A DNA stretch of 64,000 nucleotides from Ciona savignyi (taxonomy: Eukaryota; Chordata; Ascidiacea; Phlebobranchia; Cionidae): NCBI GenBank assembly GCA_000149265.1, contig CH003301.1, forward strand, positions 621,438-685,437, written 5' to 3'. Below, piece after piece: positions 47,801-60,286 of this stretch. The translations under genes were made by a program, and so were the position numbers. The notes beneath the pieces were generated by a model, which was given only the letters and a program-made list of their open reading frames with translations, had not been told where the DNA came from and did no database searches. Numbering within the stretch: the stretch's first letter is position 1; every line of letters starts with the position of its first letter.

Positions 47801-50046
47801 GCCATCCATGGACATAGCTGGCTCTTCCCTGCCAAGCTTAATCATTATACTTCCTTCATCATATCCAAGCGCAATGTTGTTTGAACCCTGAGAATAAAAA
47901 TGATTTCATTTGATGCTGGGTATGAGTTGTGCTTTTCTATTCATGATTTGGCTTAGGGACCATGTGACCCAACAACAAAAATTAAAACAGTATTAAATAT
48001 TTCTTTAAAATAATTCCAATACATGAATAGTATTGCAAAAAATTCAACTCTCTTTAATGTTGAAATTGTTCAGTTAATGAAGTAAAGCTATAAAAACCAA
48101 AGACAGTGAACAAAATTTCACTTCAGTTTAAAGTTTTTTAAGTCTTAAACAATTAAACACACAAACCTTCATAGCAGATATGCACCACACACGTTCCATG
48201 CCATAGTTAAGTGTGGTTTCAAGACGGTAGGTATTCGCATGCCAAATCTTAATAGTGCCTACAAAATAATAATATAGTTTTTTAAGTTTTATTTTTATAA
48301 ATCATAGATTACATGGCGAATTAAAATTAATAAGGCTTGAAAAGTGTTAATGCACAGTAGATGTACTGAGTTTGCATAGTTAAAATATCAATTGCAAAAT
48401 TCTTCCAAAGATCATTTGTAACAATTAAAAGCTTACCATCTTCAGAGCCAGTCATAATGATTGGTAGCTCAGGGTGAAAGCTGACGCACACAATGTTCTG
48501 TGAGTGTCCCTCTAGTGTCTGAACACATGTCTTGTTCTGGTAGTCCCAAATCTTTGTAAGTCTGTCATCAGCTCCAGATATGAGGTATGGCTTGTCTCCC
48601 CCACTGTAGTAGTCCACGCAATTGACGCCTGTAACCACAAGCTTATAAAAATCTCAGATTGAGACTGGATTTGGTAAACTTTATTGTAATATTACTGTTC
48701 TCAATGAAATTGGACTTTACCAGAACCAAATTTTCTATTGTCCATATTTTTAAAAATTTTAGGCAAAATTCAGGTGTATAAAAATATTATCAAATGAATA
48801 AACACCTTTATCATGTCCTGTTAGTGTAAAATTTGGTGTTGCAGAACCAAGCTGCCAAACTTTGATGCTGCAGTCAAGAGAAGCACTTGCAAATTGATTG
48901 TTATCTTTTGGATTGATGACAATTTGCATGACATAGTGTGTGTGGCCTTCAAACACTTGTGCACAGCTCCATTTCTTGTCCCAATCCCATAATTTTATCA
49001 GCATGTCGTCTGCAGAGATAATAAAAGAGATATTACTATATAAAAAAAAATTGGTAGAAAACTTGGTGTATTAATTCTCAATATATTTAAAAAATCACAT
49101 TGGTATTTTTTGATGCAAAATTGAGTACAAAAACGAATCTTTAAAATCTCCAAACATACCACTGCTGGTTAATATATAAGGCTGTGTCGGATGCACAGCG
49201 ATAGAACGGATGTAATCTGTGTGCGCTTCAAATGCGTGGGTTCGCTCCAGCGTGTTGTAGTTAAACACACGAACTTGCATGTCATCCTAACAAAACATTT
49301 TTATCAGGAAAGAACAACTCAGGAAATTTTTATAATCGAATTAAATTAGAATCTTGATTCGTACATATACATCTTTAAGTAAATTTTTTCTTAAAGTGCA
49401 GAATAACAAGATGCAGAATTTTTGGTAGCAACAACATAAACAGGTAAATTGTTGGGATTAAAATTTAAATTTTTTAAACCGCCTAATTTTTTCAAAGTAT
49501 CAAATCTTCATTACATATAATACCCACCGAACCAGTGATCACCCAGTTTTTACGAGGAACGAAACGGGTGGCTCTGACAGGAAGATCACATATTTCAAAA
49601 GATTTGACCAAGACTTGAGTTTCATGGTTCCAAATGTGAACATTACCTTGAAAATACAAGTCAATAAAATTACAACAAACTTCGCAACAAAAATAAAACC
49701 AAATATGTGAAGTATGACAAACAAAACAATAGAAACGAAACACCCAATTAAAACATTTTAATCTTACCATTGTAAAGTGAAACTAACATCCATGGCTCAG
49801 TTGGATGGAGATCAACACATTTCACTCGATCCGACCTCGCATTTAATTTCCTCTTAATGTCCAAGCGTAAAGGCTAAAAACAAAAATATATTTATACTAA
49901 TTAAGAAGTTTCTGCTGGGAAAAGTTTGTATGACACACCAAATATACATTTTTAAATAAATTACTTTAAAAAGGTATAAAGCGCAGTGACAACAACATGG
50001 AGGTACGTTATGAACAAAATAAAAATACCTAAAGAACACTCACCAT
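41829..50046 (-). CDS. COPB2: Coatomer subunit beta' (beta'-COP), 23 coding exons
   Basis: COPI coat subunit, Golgi-to-ER transport; WD40 repeats bind dilysine cargo tails. Exons (high to low): 50044-50046, 49768-49873, 49528-49646, 49160-49286, 48806-49009, 48437-48628, 48167-48258, 47737-47887, 47216-47315, 46777-46887, 46273-46468, 45922-46068, 45583-45713, 45141-45210, 44733-44870, 44321-44431, 43946-44117, 43743-43878, 43188-43365, 42741-42812, 42562-42621, 42309-42377, 41829-41918. All phases join: 924 aa (human 906). WD signatures include [27 protein letters not shown] and VKIW-like [18 protein letters not shown]; the middle has [14 protein letters not shown]; the alpha-solenoid has [11 protein letters not shown]; the acidic end is [13 protein letters not shown]. 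Exon 1 codes only the initiator ATG. The donor at 42309 is the least certain junction. Confidence 0.95.
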
Positions 50047-50691
50047 GATAATATTATGACCAGAGAAGTAAAAAGTTGATCACTGCCCTAGAAGAATTCA
50101 GATCACTCGAGCAAAAGCGGAAAGCTCGTATTAGTATATATATGGTATTTTTCAAATTCCGTATAATTCTGGTAAAAATTACAGAAAAAGTTTATACAAA
50201 TAAGTAAACAATTATTTCAAACAATTTTAGTCAGATGAATGAAAATATATAATACACGTAAACCAAGTTCTATAAAGATTTATAACGGATAACGGCAAGG
50301 AACGTTAATTTGTTTTTTTAAATTTGGTATTTTAAAATAAATCTCACAAAATAATTTCTAAATCCAAAAACTTGAATAAAAATATTTAAATGTTTTAATC
50401 AAATTAATATTGCTTTAAAATGTTTTAATTTTGTTTATTATTCTTTAAAAAAACTTCATTCTATTTACAGCTCATGGGTTGTAGTAAAGAACTAATGACG
50501 CGTTGGAACTTTTTACAAATTAAGTTCGGGTCATCGAAACACTTGAATATGTATGCCTATAAAGAACTTTTGTGCTTTATCATAGTTTTCATGTCATTTT
50601 TGTAACTGCCATGTCATTTTTCCACTTGGGAATATGAATTTTTAAGTATTGTAGGGGCGCACGCATGCGAATGGGATCATAAACCGGCCCG
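50047..50691. other. Upstream region of COPB2
   Basis: Presumed promoter and 5' UTR of COPB2 immediately above the start. AT-rich, with no other gene or repeat recognised. Confidence 0.45.
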
Positions 50692-51695
50692 TTGGTCTAG
50701 CGGTTAAGTGCGTCACCTTCAATAGAACTATAAACCAGAAAGTGTCGCATGCGACACGCCACTATTTTCGAGGCGACACGCCACTTTTTCGGAGTCGACA
50801 CGCCACTTTTTCGGAGTCGACACGGCATTTTTTCGGAGTCGACACGGCACTTTTTCGGAGGCGACACGCCACTTTTTTCAAGGCGACACGACATTTTTTT
50901 CTGGGCAATACTTCACTATGTGTCATAGTTTAGTATATTTCTTTAATTCCCCTCTTGGTTGGACTTATGGTTATAAGCCTCTATCAAAGTGTGGCATTGT
51001 ACACCTTGAGCTTTTGAGCAGGACCATATTTACCACAAACCATTGTTAATATAAAGATTACAGCACTTTCTTATTAAGTGCATTATAGCAGGAAATAGCA
51101 ATACAGGGACATATGCCTCTTTTATGTAACGATAATAAAGGAGTATTATGTTGTCCAGTAGCATTTAAAGGCATATATCTGGGTTATTACATTTTCCCAT
51201 TTAAATAGAATTTGGCATTTACAATTATGAATCATAGGGGTGAAAAGTGCTTGCCATGGATAAATAAATATGAAAATTGTCTTCAGATTATAAAAAAAAG
51301 GTTGCTTTCTCGCTTACATTTAAAAAAGGTCCAACCAAGAGAAAGAAATTTACTAAACTATAACACATAGTGAGGTATTGCCTATAGAAAAAAGTGTCGT
51401 GTCGCCTCTGAAAAAGTGGCGTGTTGCCTCTGAAAAAGTGGCGTGTCGCCTCTGAAAAAGTGTCTAGTCTCCTTCGAAAAAGTGGCGTGCGCCTCGAAAA
51501 AAGTGGCTTGTCTCCTTCGAAAAAGTGGCGTGCGCCTCGAAAAAAGTGGCTTGTCGCATGCGTCATTTTTTGGTGAACAGCCCGTCTCGTCGCCTTTCCA
51601 TCGAAAGGTTGCAACTGGTCGCTAGCTAGTCGGTTGTGTCCTTGGGCAAGGCACATTACGGACATTGCCTGAACCCAGCGGATTAATGGGTTCTA
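50692..51695 (+). repeat. SINE head interrupted by a foldback element
   Basis: The tRNA-like head CCGGCCCGTTGGTCTAGCGG and GGTTAAGTGCGTCACC at 50692-50730 resumes at about 51588 (GTCGCCTTTCCATCGAAAGG) and runs through AACCCAGCGGATTAATGGG to 51695. The interruption is the minisatellite-armed element listed separately. The SINE body is missing after 51695 because another SINE begins there in the opposite orientation. Confidence 0.7.
50742..51565. mobile_element. Foldback element with minisatellite inverted arms, about 0.82 kb
   Basis: Left arm: the palindrome GTCGCATGCGAC, then about seven copies of a 20-21 bp unit (GACACGCCACTTTTTCGGAG type) at 50751-50900, then a 60-bp non-repetitive stretch to about 50965. 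Right arm: the inverted counterpart, with GTCCAACCAAGAG at about 51329, the 60-bp stretch to about 51384, then inverted minisatellite units (GTGGCGTGTCGCCTCTGAAA type) to GTCGCATGC at about 51562. A roughly 360-bp unique centre separates the arms. No coding frame is credible. Confidence 0.78.
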
Positions 51696-51696
51696 C

Positions 51697-51984
51697 TAGG
51701 ATATTCGTGTTTATCCCCGAGAATGGGAAAACCAAGGGGGTTAACACACGGGCAATCGTCAGATCACCTCGCGCCCACCGTCGGGATACCGGAGCTATTG
51801 CAGTGTGTTGTATACGGTAGACACTTTTCTTCTATTTAGTAGAACCTATTATTCCGCTGGGTTTAGGCAATGTCCGTAAAGTACCTTGCCCAAGAACACA
51901 ACCGACTAGCTAGCGACCAGTTTCGCACCTGCAACGTCTCGATTAAAAGGCGACGCACTTAACAGCCAGACTAACCGGCCGGAC
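51697..51984 (-). repeat. tRNA-derived SINE, near complete
   Basis: Opposite orientation to the preceding SINE. It starts at the tail phrase TAGGATATTCGTGTTTATCC (51697) and ends at the head CTAACCGGCCGG (51973-51984). Internal phrases match the copy at 40912-41194 in order. Confidence 0.78.
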
Positions 51985-53683
51985 AAAGCCCACAAGGAGA
52001 GGGTTTTCCAAGCCTGCAAGTATATGTTTTTCTTGTAAATCACATAACACATTAGCAGGGGCGGTATACGATTTTGGCTCAAAATATATAGATTATTACT
52101 ACAACATCCGATATATGTTTTCATTTCGTTTCAGTTAAATATGGATCATGTGGGATGGTAAACGTCTCGACCAAACATTAATGGTAAATTTATGTTTATA
52201 ACAGGATCCATCGTATTCTCGTCAATGTATGGCTAGTGATCAAATTTCCAAATCTCGTGACTAATTTATATTTTCATACTAATGTTGGAAACATAGCAAG
52301 CCTACTTGTTCGACTTGACACTTTTCCTTATCAACTGAACAATGTCCAGGTCACCGCTTTTCCTTAAGCCAATACATTTTTTATTGGCATTGGAACCAAA
52401 GTTATATAACTAATAAACTACAGAAAAGATGCACAGGCGATTCGACGGATTTTGTTAGAGTTTAGTTAGGGAATTTTATTCATTCGGCGGGAAATCATGG
52501 TGGGTTAGAACGTGGCCATTTAACGAAAAGGTTTTACGATCAAAATTAATGGTCAGCTAATTGGAGGTGTCCTTGGAAAAGGCACTAAAAGAAGATTGCC
52601 CGTATCCAGTGGACAAATAAAGCGTTTTACTACAACTCAGTATACCTATAGCAATAGCTCCGATAAAACGACCGTTTTAGCATCACCATTGTTTTCTAAT
52701 TTTATTTTTTTTATTATGTGGGTGTTATCAAATATTATGTAATCTGCTGTTAGTGCAAGGATTTAAATATTTAAAGTATTGTGGAGCGTTTATGGTGAAA
52801 CTTTTTATCGTTTCGACTTTTATATTATGAATGTAATAGACGGTGTTATAATTACATTGTAATTTGGTAGGACAATAGAGGGTATTAGTTTTATCATCTT
52901 ACACGCCACCCGAGTTCACAGCGAATATACATTTGTTTCCGGATTGTAAGCAAAACGAATTTGAGATTTTTAACCTTTGTCGCATCTCGCCTTTTGTTTA
53001 AGGTCGAATAAAATTTCACGAAGATGGCCCCACTGGCACATAGTTTATATCGCAATCACAATTGACCTTGTAGGTAGGGTATAGCCTAGTAAGCTGTAAT
53101 TTTACAACGCTTCCCAATTTCGCAGTCGGAACGCTATTTTCCAGGAGTCAAGCTGAATATTGATGGATCTTTTGATGCCCCCTTGACCCGGATTGTATTG
53201 CAATGTAGTAGCAGATGGTAATTAAAGAATGGTCTGAAGCACAGTGCAGTCTACATGTACAATATACTAATAAACAATATTTAGTTGTTGCTTATATGTA
53301 TTGTATAATGCCATTACAACACTTTTAGAAGAGAATACATATTACTAAAATTGCACATACTGATCTTGCGTTTAATGGATTAGACATCCTCAAAAGACAG
53401 CATAGCAAAATATAAGGCAAACCGGTCGGTACCACTCCAGTGTAAATTTTACCAAAATCCTGGCGTATATCAATTATTGAGTATAACAATCGTAATACAA
53501 TGGCCAGTATGGTTGGTTTTTCAAAAATATTGTTTTCAGTTATGATTAGAGACTTAAGTTTCCTTCTAGTTAAACAAAAAACACGTTTTGAAATGTCCAC
53601 TAAACAATTTAAATAGAAGAAAAATAGACACCATAAAAAACGTGGTAAAATCAATAAACAGAGGACTAAGTCCCCTGGTAATT
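51985..53683. other. Intergenic downstream of AMBRA1
   Basis: No gene recognised. A degenerate SINE head (GGTGTCCTTGGAAAAGGCAC, CCAGTGGACAAATAAAGCG) lies at about 52500-52640. The remainder includes the AMBRA1 3' UTR; no clear AATAAA was found on the minus strand close to the stop. Confidence 0.45.
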
Positions 53684-56600
53684 TTAGGGAGCAGGCTGAC
53701 ATATGCGCAGTTCACCATTGTTGGTTCCATAGAGCAGGCCATCTCCAATACCTGGTAGCCATGCGAGTGTGTTGATGCTAACAAAACGAGTAGGCGCATC
53801 TGGATTCACTGGAAAACAAGTGGGTGATCATATGGGTTGTGTGCAGACTTAAAATTTGTATTAACAATAATCAGATGACATCTGACAGAATATGGGCAAA
53901 TGCATGCACAGGTACCATATAGCAAATACGATACGTTATTGGTGACATACCATTTATGTTATGTAATATATTCATGTAAACATCACCTACCAGGATGCAT
54001 GACCTGATTCACCATTGTACTTGGTTCACCTTTTTTACTCAGTTTCAGAATTTGGGCCATTGGGCTACTGTAACATAAAAATTGTATTATAACAATATTT
54101 GTTCTAACTACCACCTAAAGCATGTTGAAATGACAAAACATTGCTACATTACCGGCCGATAACATATTGTTGCAATGACTCAGGCCTGTAAGGAGGGCAG
54201 CAGTTTGCACTTGTTTAAACCAGTGCATTCATATGATTGAAAACGGAACTAGTTATATTTAAAAAGAAAAAATATTTGAATGTTAAGTCTACAGTATTAC
54301 ACACCTATTGGCTGATATTGCTTCAGATAAATATGGTCGATTTTTAACACCAACAGCGAGATAGTCACCAAGTGGGGACAAGCTCAAGCAGACTGCATGT
54401 GGACCAAATGGCTTCCTGTTGATAACAAGACAATCATCATTTCTCTTGTAATAAAATTGATTTATATTTATTTGTATAATGAGTTCCAAAAATTGGATGG
54501 GAAATTGGTGAAGTACATTGTATCTTTTTATAGCCATCTTATTATTTATAGATAATACATAAAGATACAAGGAGAAAGGCAAATAATGTCAGTATGATTG
54601 GCTTAATGGGTTGGTGCGTGGCCTTTTGGCCAAAGGGTTTCTGGTTCAAAACTGGTCACTAGGGAGTCAGTTGTGTCCTTGGGTAAGGCCCCCTAATGGA
54701 TATTGCTAAACCTAGTCGAATGATGGGTTCTATCAAATTTAAGGAAGTATGAATCATATACAATCATATACATTGTGTTAATTGCCTGTGTGTTAATTGC
54801 TGATTGCATTTTGCCATTTACAGGGATAAGGCATAAATATCCTATCCTATGTTAATGTCACAGTACCTGTATAGTATCTGTCCAAGTGTGTCAGACTGCA
54901 ACGAATAAACAGCAACTTGCATAGATTCTGGAAATCCCATTTCAGTTGGAATGAACGTTGCCAATTTCGTTCCATCCTTAGATATGTCAACACTCGAATC
55001 GTTGTAGATTTTACAGTGTGGAACTATCACGTTTGCATCTGACCTATGGTTAATTATACATGGTATTATTTTAGCATTTAATCTGCATATGCCATACTCC
55101 ATAGATATGTAACATCAAGACATATAAATGTGTATGTTTTGGCCTGCCATTTAGTATATATACCAATTGATCCAAAGCTCCCAAATCAATGTTGGTATGT
55201 TAATTCATGTAAATTAGGCCTTGAGCCATGATATGCAAAAATATCCATTTAGGAATGTAAACGATGTTTAGCAGAACAGAAAATACAAGACTTAACCTAG
55301 CAGCATATTTTGAATTTTGTGGTAAACAGGTATTGATTCTAAAATATGGCACCTGCCAATCTCCGGCAGGGCGAGATTTGAGAAATCCCACAACTGCAGT
55401 CGATAACAGAATCTATCATTGTGGCCTTCTGGTTGGAGAGAGAGCAGCTGGCCCATGCTGTTAGCGTAACGTGCCCTTCGACGGTGTCTTCTCCTGTTAA
55501 TTTTTTTTTAATCAATACTGAATTCTCTAAATTAAAAAGTCATTGTGTAACACTACTTTAAAAAAGAGGACTTTGTACTTTGGCCTGATTTGTTGTCCTT
55601 AATTATCATGTCAGGACATCTTTGTATGGACGCAAAGTTGCCATTGGCGACCATTCCAATATTTTCTACCTTAGCATATGATTATGGTTGCATGTTTAGT
55701 TTAAATTACCAGATGATTGACCACAGTGTGAATACTGATTGAGTTGCCATTTTCGTTGTCATTACAAAACATAAAAATAAAAACTTTACTGTTTTAAATA
55801 TATCGAGCGCAGGACAATACAAGTGTAAGTGGACAGACCAACTTTACATTGCAGATATGATTAATAAACTCCCTTGATGGCTCATGAATTTCGAAGCTAA
55901 AAATAAATAAAACATGTTACCAAGCAGCTCTTGATTGCCGGAGACGAAGTCGTTGTTGCGAAGTTCTTGTGAATGTGAAGTCCTGGGTTGGCTCTATGTC
56001 ATTGCTTGGTGTGCCTTGGAATTAAGTAGAGAAAATAATTAAAATCATGCAGCTCTTCTTATTGAATGTTAAATGTAATGGTAAAAAAAAAGCTACCTGG
56101 TACAATAACTTAGAAAAGCTACCTGGTACAAAGTAGAAAGGTGGTTGAGTGGTTCGTCTTGAAATGCTTGAGCTTGGTGGGCGGAAGCTCGGTGGAAGTT
56201 GATGTCTAATAGTTTGAAAGTAGGATGGTATCGTTCGGTTTCTGGATGGTGGCGTGTTACTTGGGGCTGTTTCTTCCATTGCAGGCAGATTTGGAGCGAT
56301 TTCACCAGCCATGGAAAGAACTCGTTGGCCTAGAACGGAGCTCTGGGAAGAGCCAGCTCTGGATGGTATTGCTGAACTTAGTGGGTGGCCTTGACTGGTA
56401 AAATCAGTTGAGTTGGGTGAGTTTGAAGTATCAGAGGAAGAGTTTACTAACTGGGATACAGGTGTTGTTCCAAGAATATCTAAAAACCTAACTTGACGTG
56501 GATCTGTGGTTGACCCGATATCGCTAACGGGATTTAAAAACAAATCAGGGCTGCTTATTATACTTGAGTCATCCTGTTCAATAGCAGATTGATTATTAGA

Positions 56601-59600
56601 AGGGTTTGACGTTGAATTTCTCCCTTGTAATTGCTGCAGTCTAAGCTCTAGTCTCCGGCGCTCTAGACGTAACAAACGAAGGCGGTTGTACTGATGCTGG
56701 ATCTCTGCATTGACACTGACACGTGCATGCAGAATTCTTTGGTGGTCATAAGCGTGCGAGTTTGATAAGTCACTCATGCGCTGCCTTAGTTCAAACAAAC
56801 GATTCAAACTCCGTGATCTTAACAACATATCCCGACTTTGCGGTTGTGCATCTGGAAACAAAATATTTTCCGACCCAAGAGCATCCGATGGATTATCATC
56901 CGGAAGATCAGTTGGAACATTTCCTCGCTCCCGGCTTCGAAGATTGTATCTCGATGGAGGGGCGTTGGCAGTACTGCGTACGACTCCAGTTTGTCTTCTT
57001 CGAATATACAGAGGAACAGGTGACCGGCGAACAGGAATCGTTTCGGGTGGAGGGATTTCTGGCGGTTCAATTATTTCGTCGTTTTCTGGAGCTTCAGCAT
57101 TTCTAGATCTTCCCCGGAGCCAATTTCTTAGCAACTGTCTTCTCTGAAAAAATAAATTAGCGACTGTCGATTGGTTTGTAGATTCAGGGCTCCAGGCATG
57201 TTCTAAATCTAATATTAAGTTTCTTAACCTTAAGAATCTGATATGATTCACCAAATGCCACATGTCTTAAATTCATAAATATATCTACCTACTACCTCAT
57301 ATTTATATTCCTGAATATATATATTATATTTTACAATATATATTGAATTGTTTATTAAAAATAAGAAAATAAGTATAATAATTAAGTATGAGTGTCCACA
57401 AAGTTAATTTACCCGTGCTAATGAATCTTCAAGTAGAACTATCGGTGATCCCCATGGGACAGCTGCAAAAAAATAAATTAGACTGACATATAGCAACATA
57501 AACTACTGCACACAAACCTATTTAACTCTTATATTACCAATACTGACACTATGTTACAATTGTAAGTAACATTTAAAACAAATGGATCTAGCTTCATTGA
57601 CGACTGGTAGTTTTATTCTTCACAATTTTAATTGGAAAATACCTTCACACTGTTTGTCTGTAGTGTACATATAAAACAATAGTCTATTGTAAAGATATGA
57701 TAGGCAGGAGACAGAAGAGCTTAATGCTGATAAATGATTGCAACAAGCAAAGACCGGAACCAATGACCACAAACTGTTAACTGATGACAAGAATATCAAA
57801 ACTTAAGTATTTTAAAGCATATTGTGTATCTTTTAAAAAGTTTCAACACAATATGAACATAAAAAAAGTATTGCTTCCGTTTTTTTTTATTTATAAATCT
57901 ACTATGTTAAGAGAATTTACTTGAATTGTCAGTATCTTGGTCATCTTCATCAGTGCCAGAGTTCTGCTGTTCTTCTTCAAAATTGATCACCCCAGTCAAT
58001 ATCTTGGATCCAAACATATCAAACCTCACCAAACGAACCTAGTATATCAATTTATAAATGGGTGAAATTTTACATATATCCAGAATATGAGAAGATCCAT
58101 CTAATTGGGTCATACTTTATACATATTGGCTAGATATGTTACATAATGGTATATTTTGTATAGAATCAGGCATGCTATAAGTTTTTAAATATCAGAATCC
58201 AAAAATATGGTCAGTATGATATGGGCAAGCTTTATAAATCAAACGTAAACGCTATTCTATTATATTTTATATTTATCATCAAAATCAACATACGGTCGGT
58301 ATTCATTTACCGTTAAATGTAAACACAAATTTTTCAAAACTGTAGTTTGTAGTTGTTGCAAAAAAAAATCTTTAGAAAAATCTTTCCACAGCCGCTTACT
58401 CTTTCTGCAGAGGAACCAGTCTTTACTGATGCAAAAGGCTTTGGAAGACTCCAGTCCCAAAAATGAATTTCGTTTCCAGCAGCGATTAGCAGCACATGAT
58501 CTGTGGGATGAAATGATAGCGAGGCGACCGTCACATGGATGTCGTTCTCCGACACCATCCACGACTCACTGCCGCCTACTCTTAAATCCCAAACTCGCAC
58601 CTGTAAGCAAAAACAGTTTGGACTTACGGTACCCTTTATATGGGATGAAGTTTTTCAAACTTCTTTGCTAAGAAGACAAACTCTTCAACATCATGTTCAA
58701 AATAAAGGACCGGATTGTGAAACATAAATCTTCAATAGCGAATTTCACTTTATTACTTTTGTTAATATTAACTTATTCAAGATAAGGGCTAAGGTTAAAG
58801 ATATGGGGTCTATTCAATTGTACCAGTGATCTGTTGATGATCATTTTTTAGAACTCAAAAAAAATAACTCAAGCATCAGGAGATCTTATCAATGTTAACT
58901 GTAAAACTAATGTCAGTTGTTTCCAAAAAATGACACTTGCCTGAAAAAAAACGAGAATACAGGTTATAAAATTTTACTATTTTAAGCTGGGCCCATTAAA
59001 AATGCTTATCTTTGTGATAATTTGAAATGTATTTTTTCTATTTTGCAAGCAGAGATTATGGGGATAAAGCTTTTAGTCCAACTGAAAATATCTCCCAGGT
59101 AATGGCTAATGGGACAACAATCCACTCAACATATATGGTCAGACGAAGTCACATTTCTTCTACGGGATTTGTTTGATTTTAATTGATTGTTGTTGTAAGG
59201 AATGGAATACATATTATACTACACATGCTATTATTAAAACATCAAACTTCGGTGATAGTTGTACTCCATTTAAAGTAAATATGCAAATAGTTAAACCTCC
59301 CCACTCAAGCAGCCACTTGCAAGGATGTCATTTGAACTCGGGTGAAATGAGATGCACCACGGGGATCTTGAATGCCCGATAAGTGAATTGACCACTTTGC
59401 CCGAAGCAATATCACTGATGTAGATATTATGATCACCATGGCAACTGGCAATTAGCTTCTTATTTGGACTAACAGCCGTCATAAAAGTTGTTCGGGTGCG
59501 GCGCGGAAGTTCAACCTTTCGGTTGTTGGTGCATTGAGTAGCAGCACATTTTTCAGCCAACTCTAGCAGGGGAGCAAGATCAGATTTTTTCTGTGTACTT

Positions 59601-59659
59601 CCATTTGATCGATTCCGGAGCGCTGTCAGAACATTCTGTTTGTGCAAAGGTTTGAACAT
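53684..59659 (-). CDS. AMBRA1: AMBRA1-like WD40 autophagy and ubiquitin-ligase adaptor (11 coding exons)
   Basis: Vertebrate AMBRA1 is a DDB1-CUL4 substrate receptor and autophagy regulator. Exons (high to low): 59297-59659, 58400-58600, 57921-58038, 57413-57462, 56123-57143, 55921-56014, 55353-55493, 54867-55043, 54305-54415, 53991-54067, 53684-53808; all phases join: 825 aa. N-terminal WD blocks: [59 protein letters not shown]. Exon 5 codes a 340-aa disordered Ser/Arg-rich middle with a coiled segment (about [20 protein letters not shown]). The C-terminal WD half resumes with [59 protein letters not shown] and ends QPAP. It lacks the long tail that follows this point in vertebrate AMBRA1 (about 1,300 aa). 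Confidence 0.93.
54605..54845 (+). repeat. Degenerate SINE in an AMBRA1 intron
   Basis: Phrases GGTTGGTGCGTGGCC, AACTGGTCACTAGGGAGTCAG, TGTGTCCTTGGGTAAGG, GATGGGTTCTATC and CAGGGATAAGGC follow the SINE order. It lies antisense to AMBRA1, between its exons 8 and 9. Confidence 0.6.
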
Positions 59660-60286
59660 ACTTCTGATAAATTATGGTAATGTTATCTTAAATCTCTCAT
59701 TATTTTTGGAATATAAATTTCGTGTAAAACTACAACTACTTTACCTATAACGCAACCTGTAATACATTCTGTAGTTTAGTTTTACTATGACGCCCAAAGC
59801 ATAGAAATACTTAAAGCACTCGTGACCATCGCAACATTACGGGAATAACCTTGTTCATTCATTGATTTCATTTAAACATCTAATAAAACAACGTAAGTTG
59901 TAATTACAGTTATTCTGAAGAAAACGCATATGATCTCAAATGAATGTACAATCTGACGTTTAAATATACAGGTAATGTTTAAAAACAAATTTAACTAATT
60001 TTAAAAATAAATATGTATAAAAATAATAATTATTTATTTTTAAATAAACAGAATTAAATATTTGACATATCTTTTATATAACCTTTGTATTTCGAATTTA
60101 TGTCGGACTTACTAACAACAGTACAGCTATAGACACGAAAGAAAAAGGAAAAGTTTGTTTTGGAATTGTTCAAGCCGTCAACCAACGTTTGCGCTTAATT
60201 TATAACATAACGTCGTTGAAAAGTTGTCATCTTGTCTGACCAATATCCTTTGATTATTTTTGCTGTTTTGCATCAACGTCAAAAAA
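59660..60286. promoter_or_regulatory. Divergent promoter region between AMBRA1 and ACAP2
   Basis: The start codons of AMBRA1 (59659, minus) and the ACAP2-like gene (60287, plus) are 627 bases apart and diverge, so this interval must contain both promoters and 5' UTRs unless distant non-coding exons exist. It is AT-rich with no repeat seen. No core promoter motif can be assigned with confidence. Confidence 0.6.

Noticed and set aside
50742-51565. CRISPR-like reading of the 20-bp repeats
   Set aside because: Units are directly adjacent without unique spacers, are inverted in the second arm, and the genome is animal.
51288-51665. 125-codon minus-strand open frame rich in repeated SHFF-type residues
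   Set aside because: It is a translation of the minisatellite arm of the foldback element.
55848-55896. Possible extra AMBRA1 exon with AG and GT borders
   Set aside because: Including it breaks the phase into the next exon (55353-55493), whereas skipping it joins phase 2 to 1 exactly.
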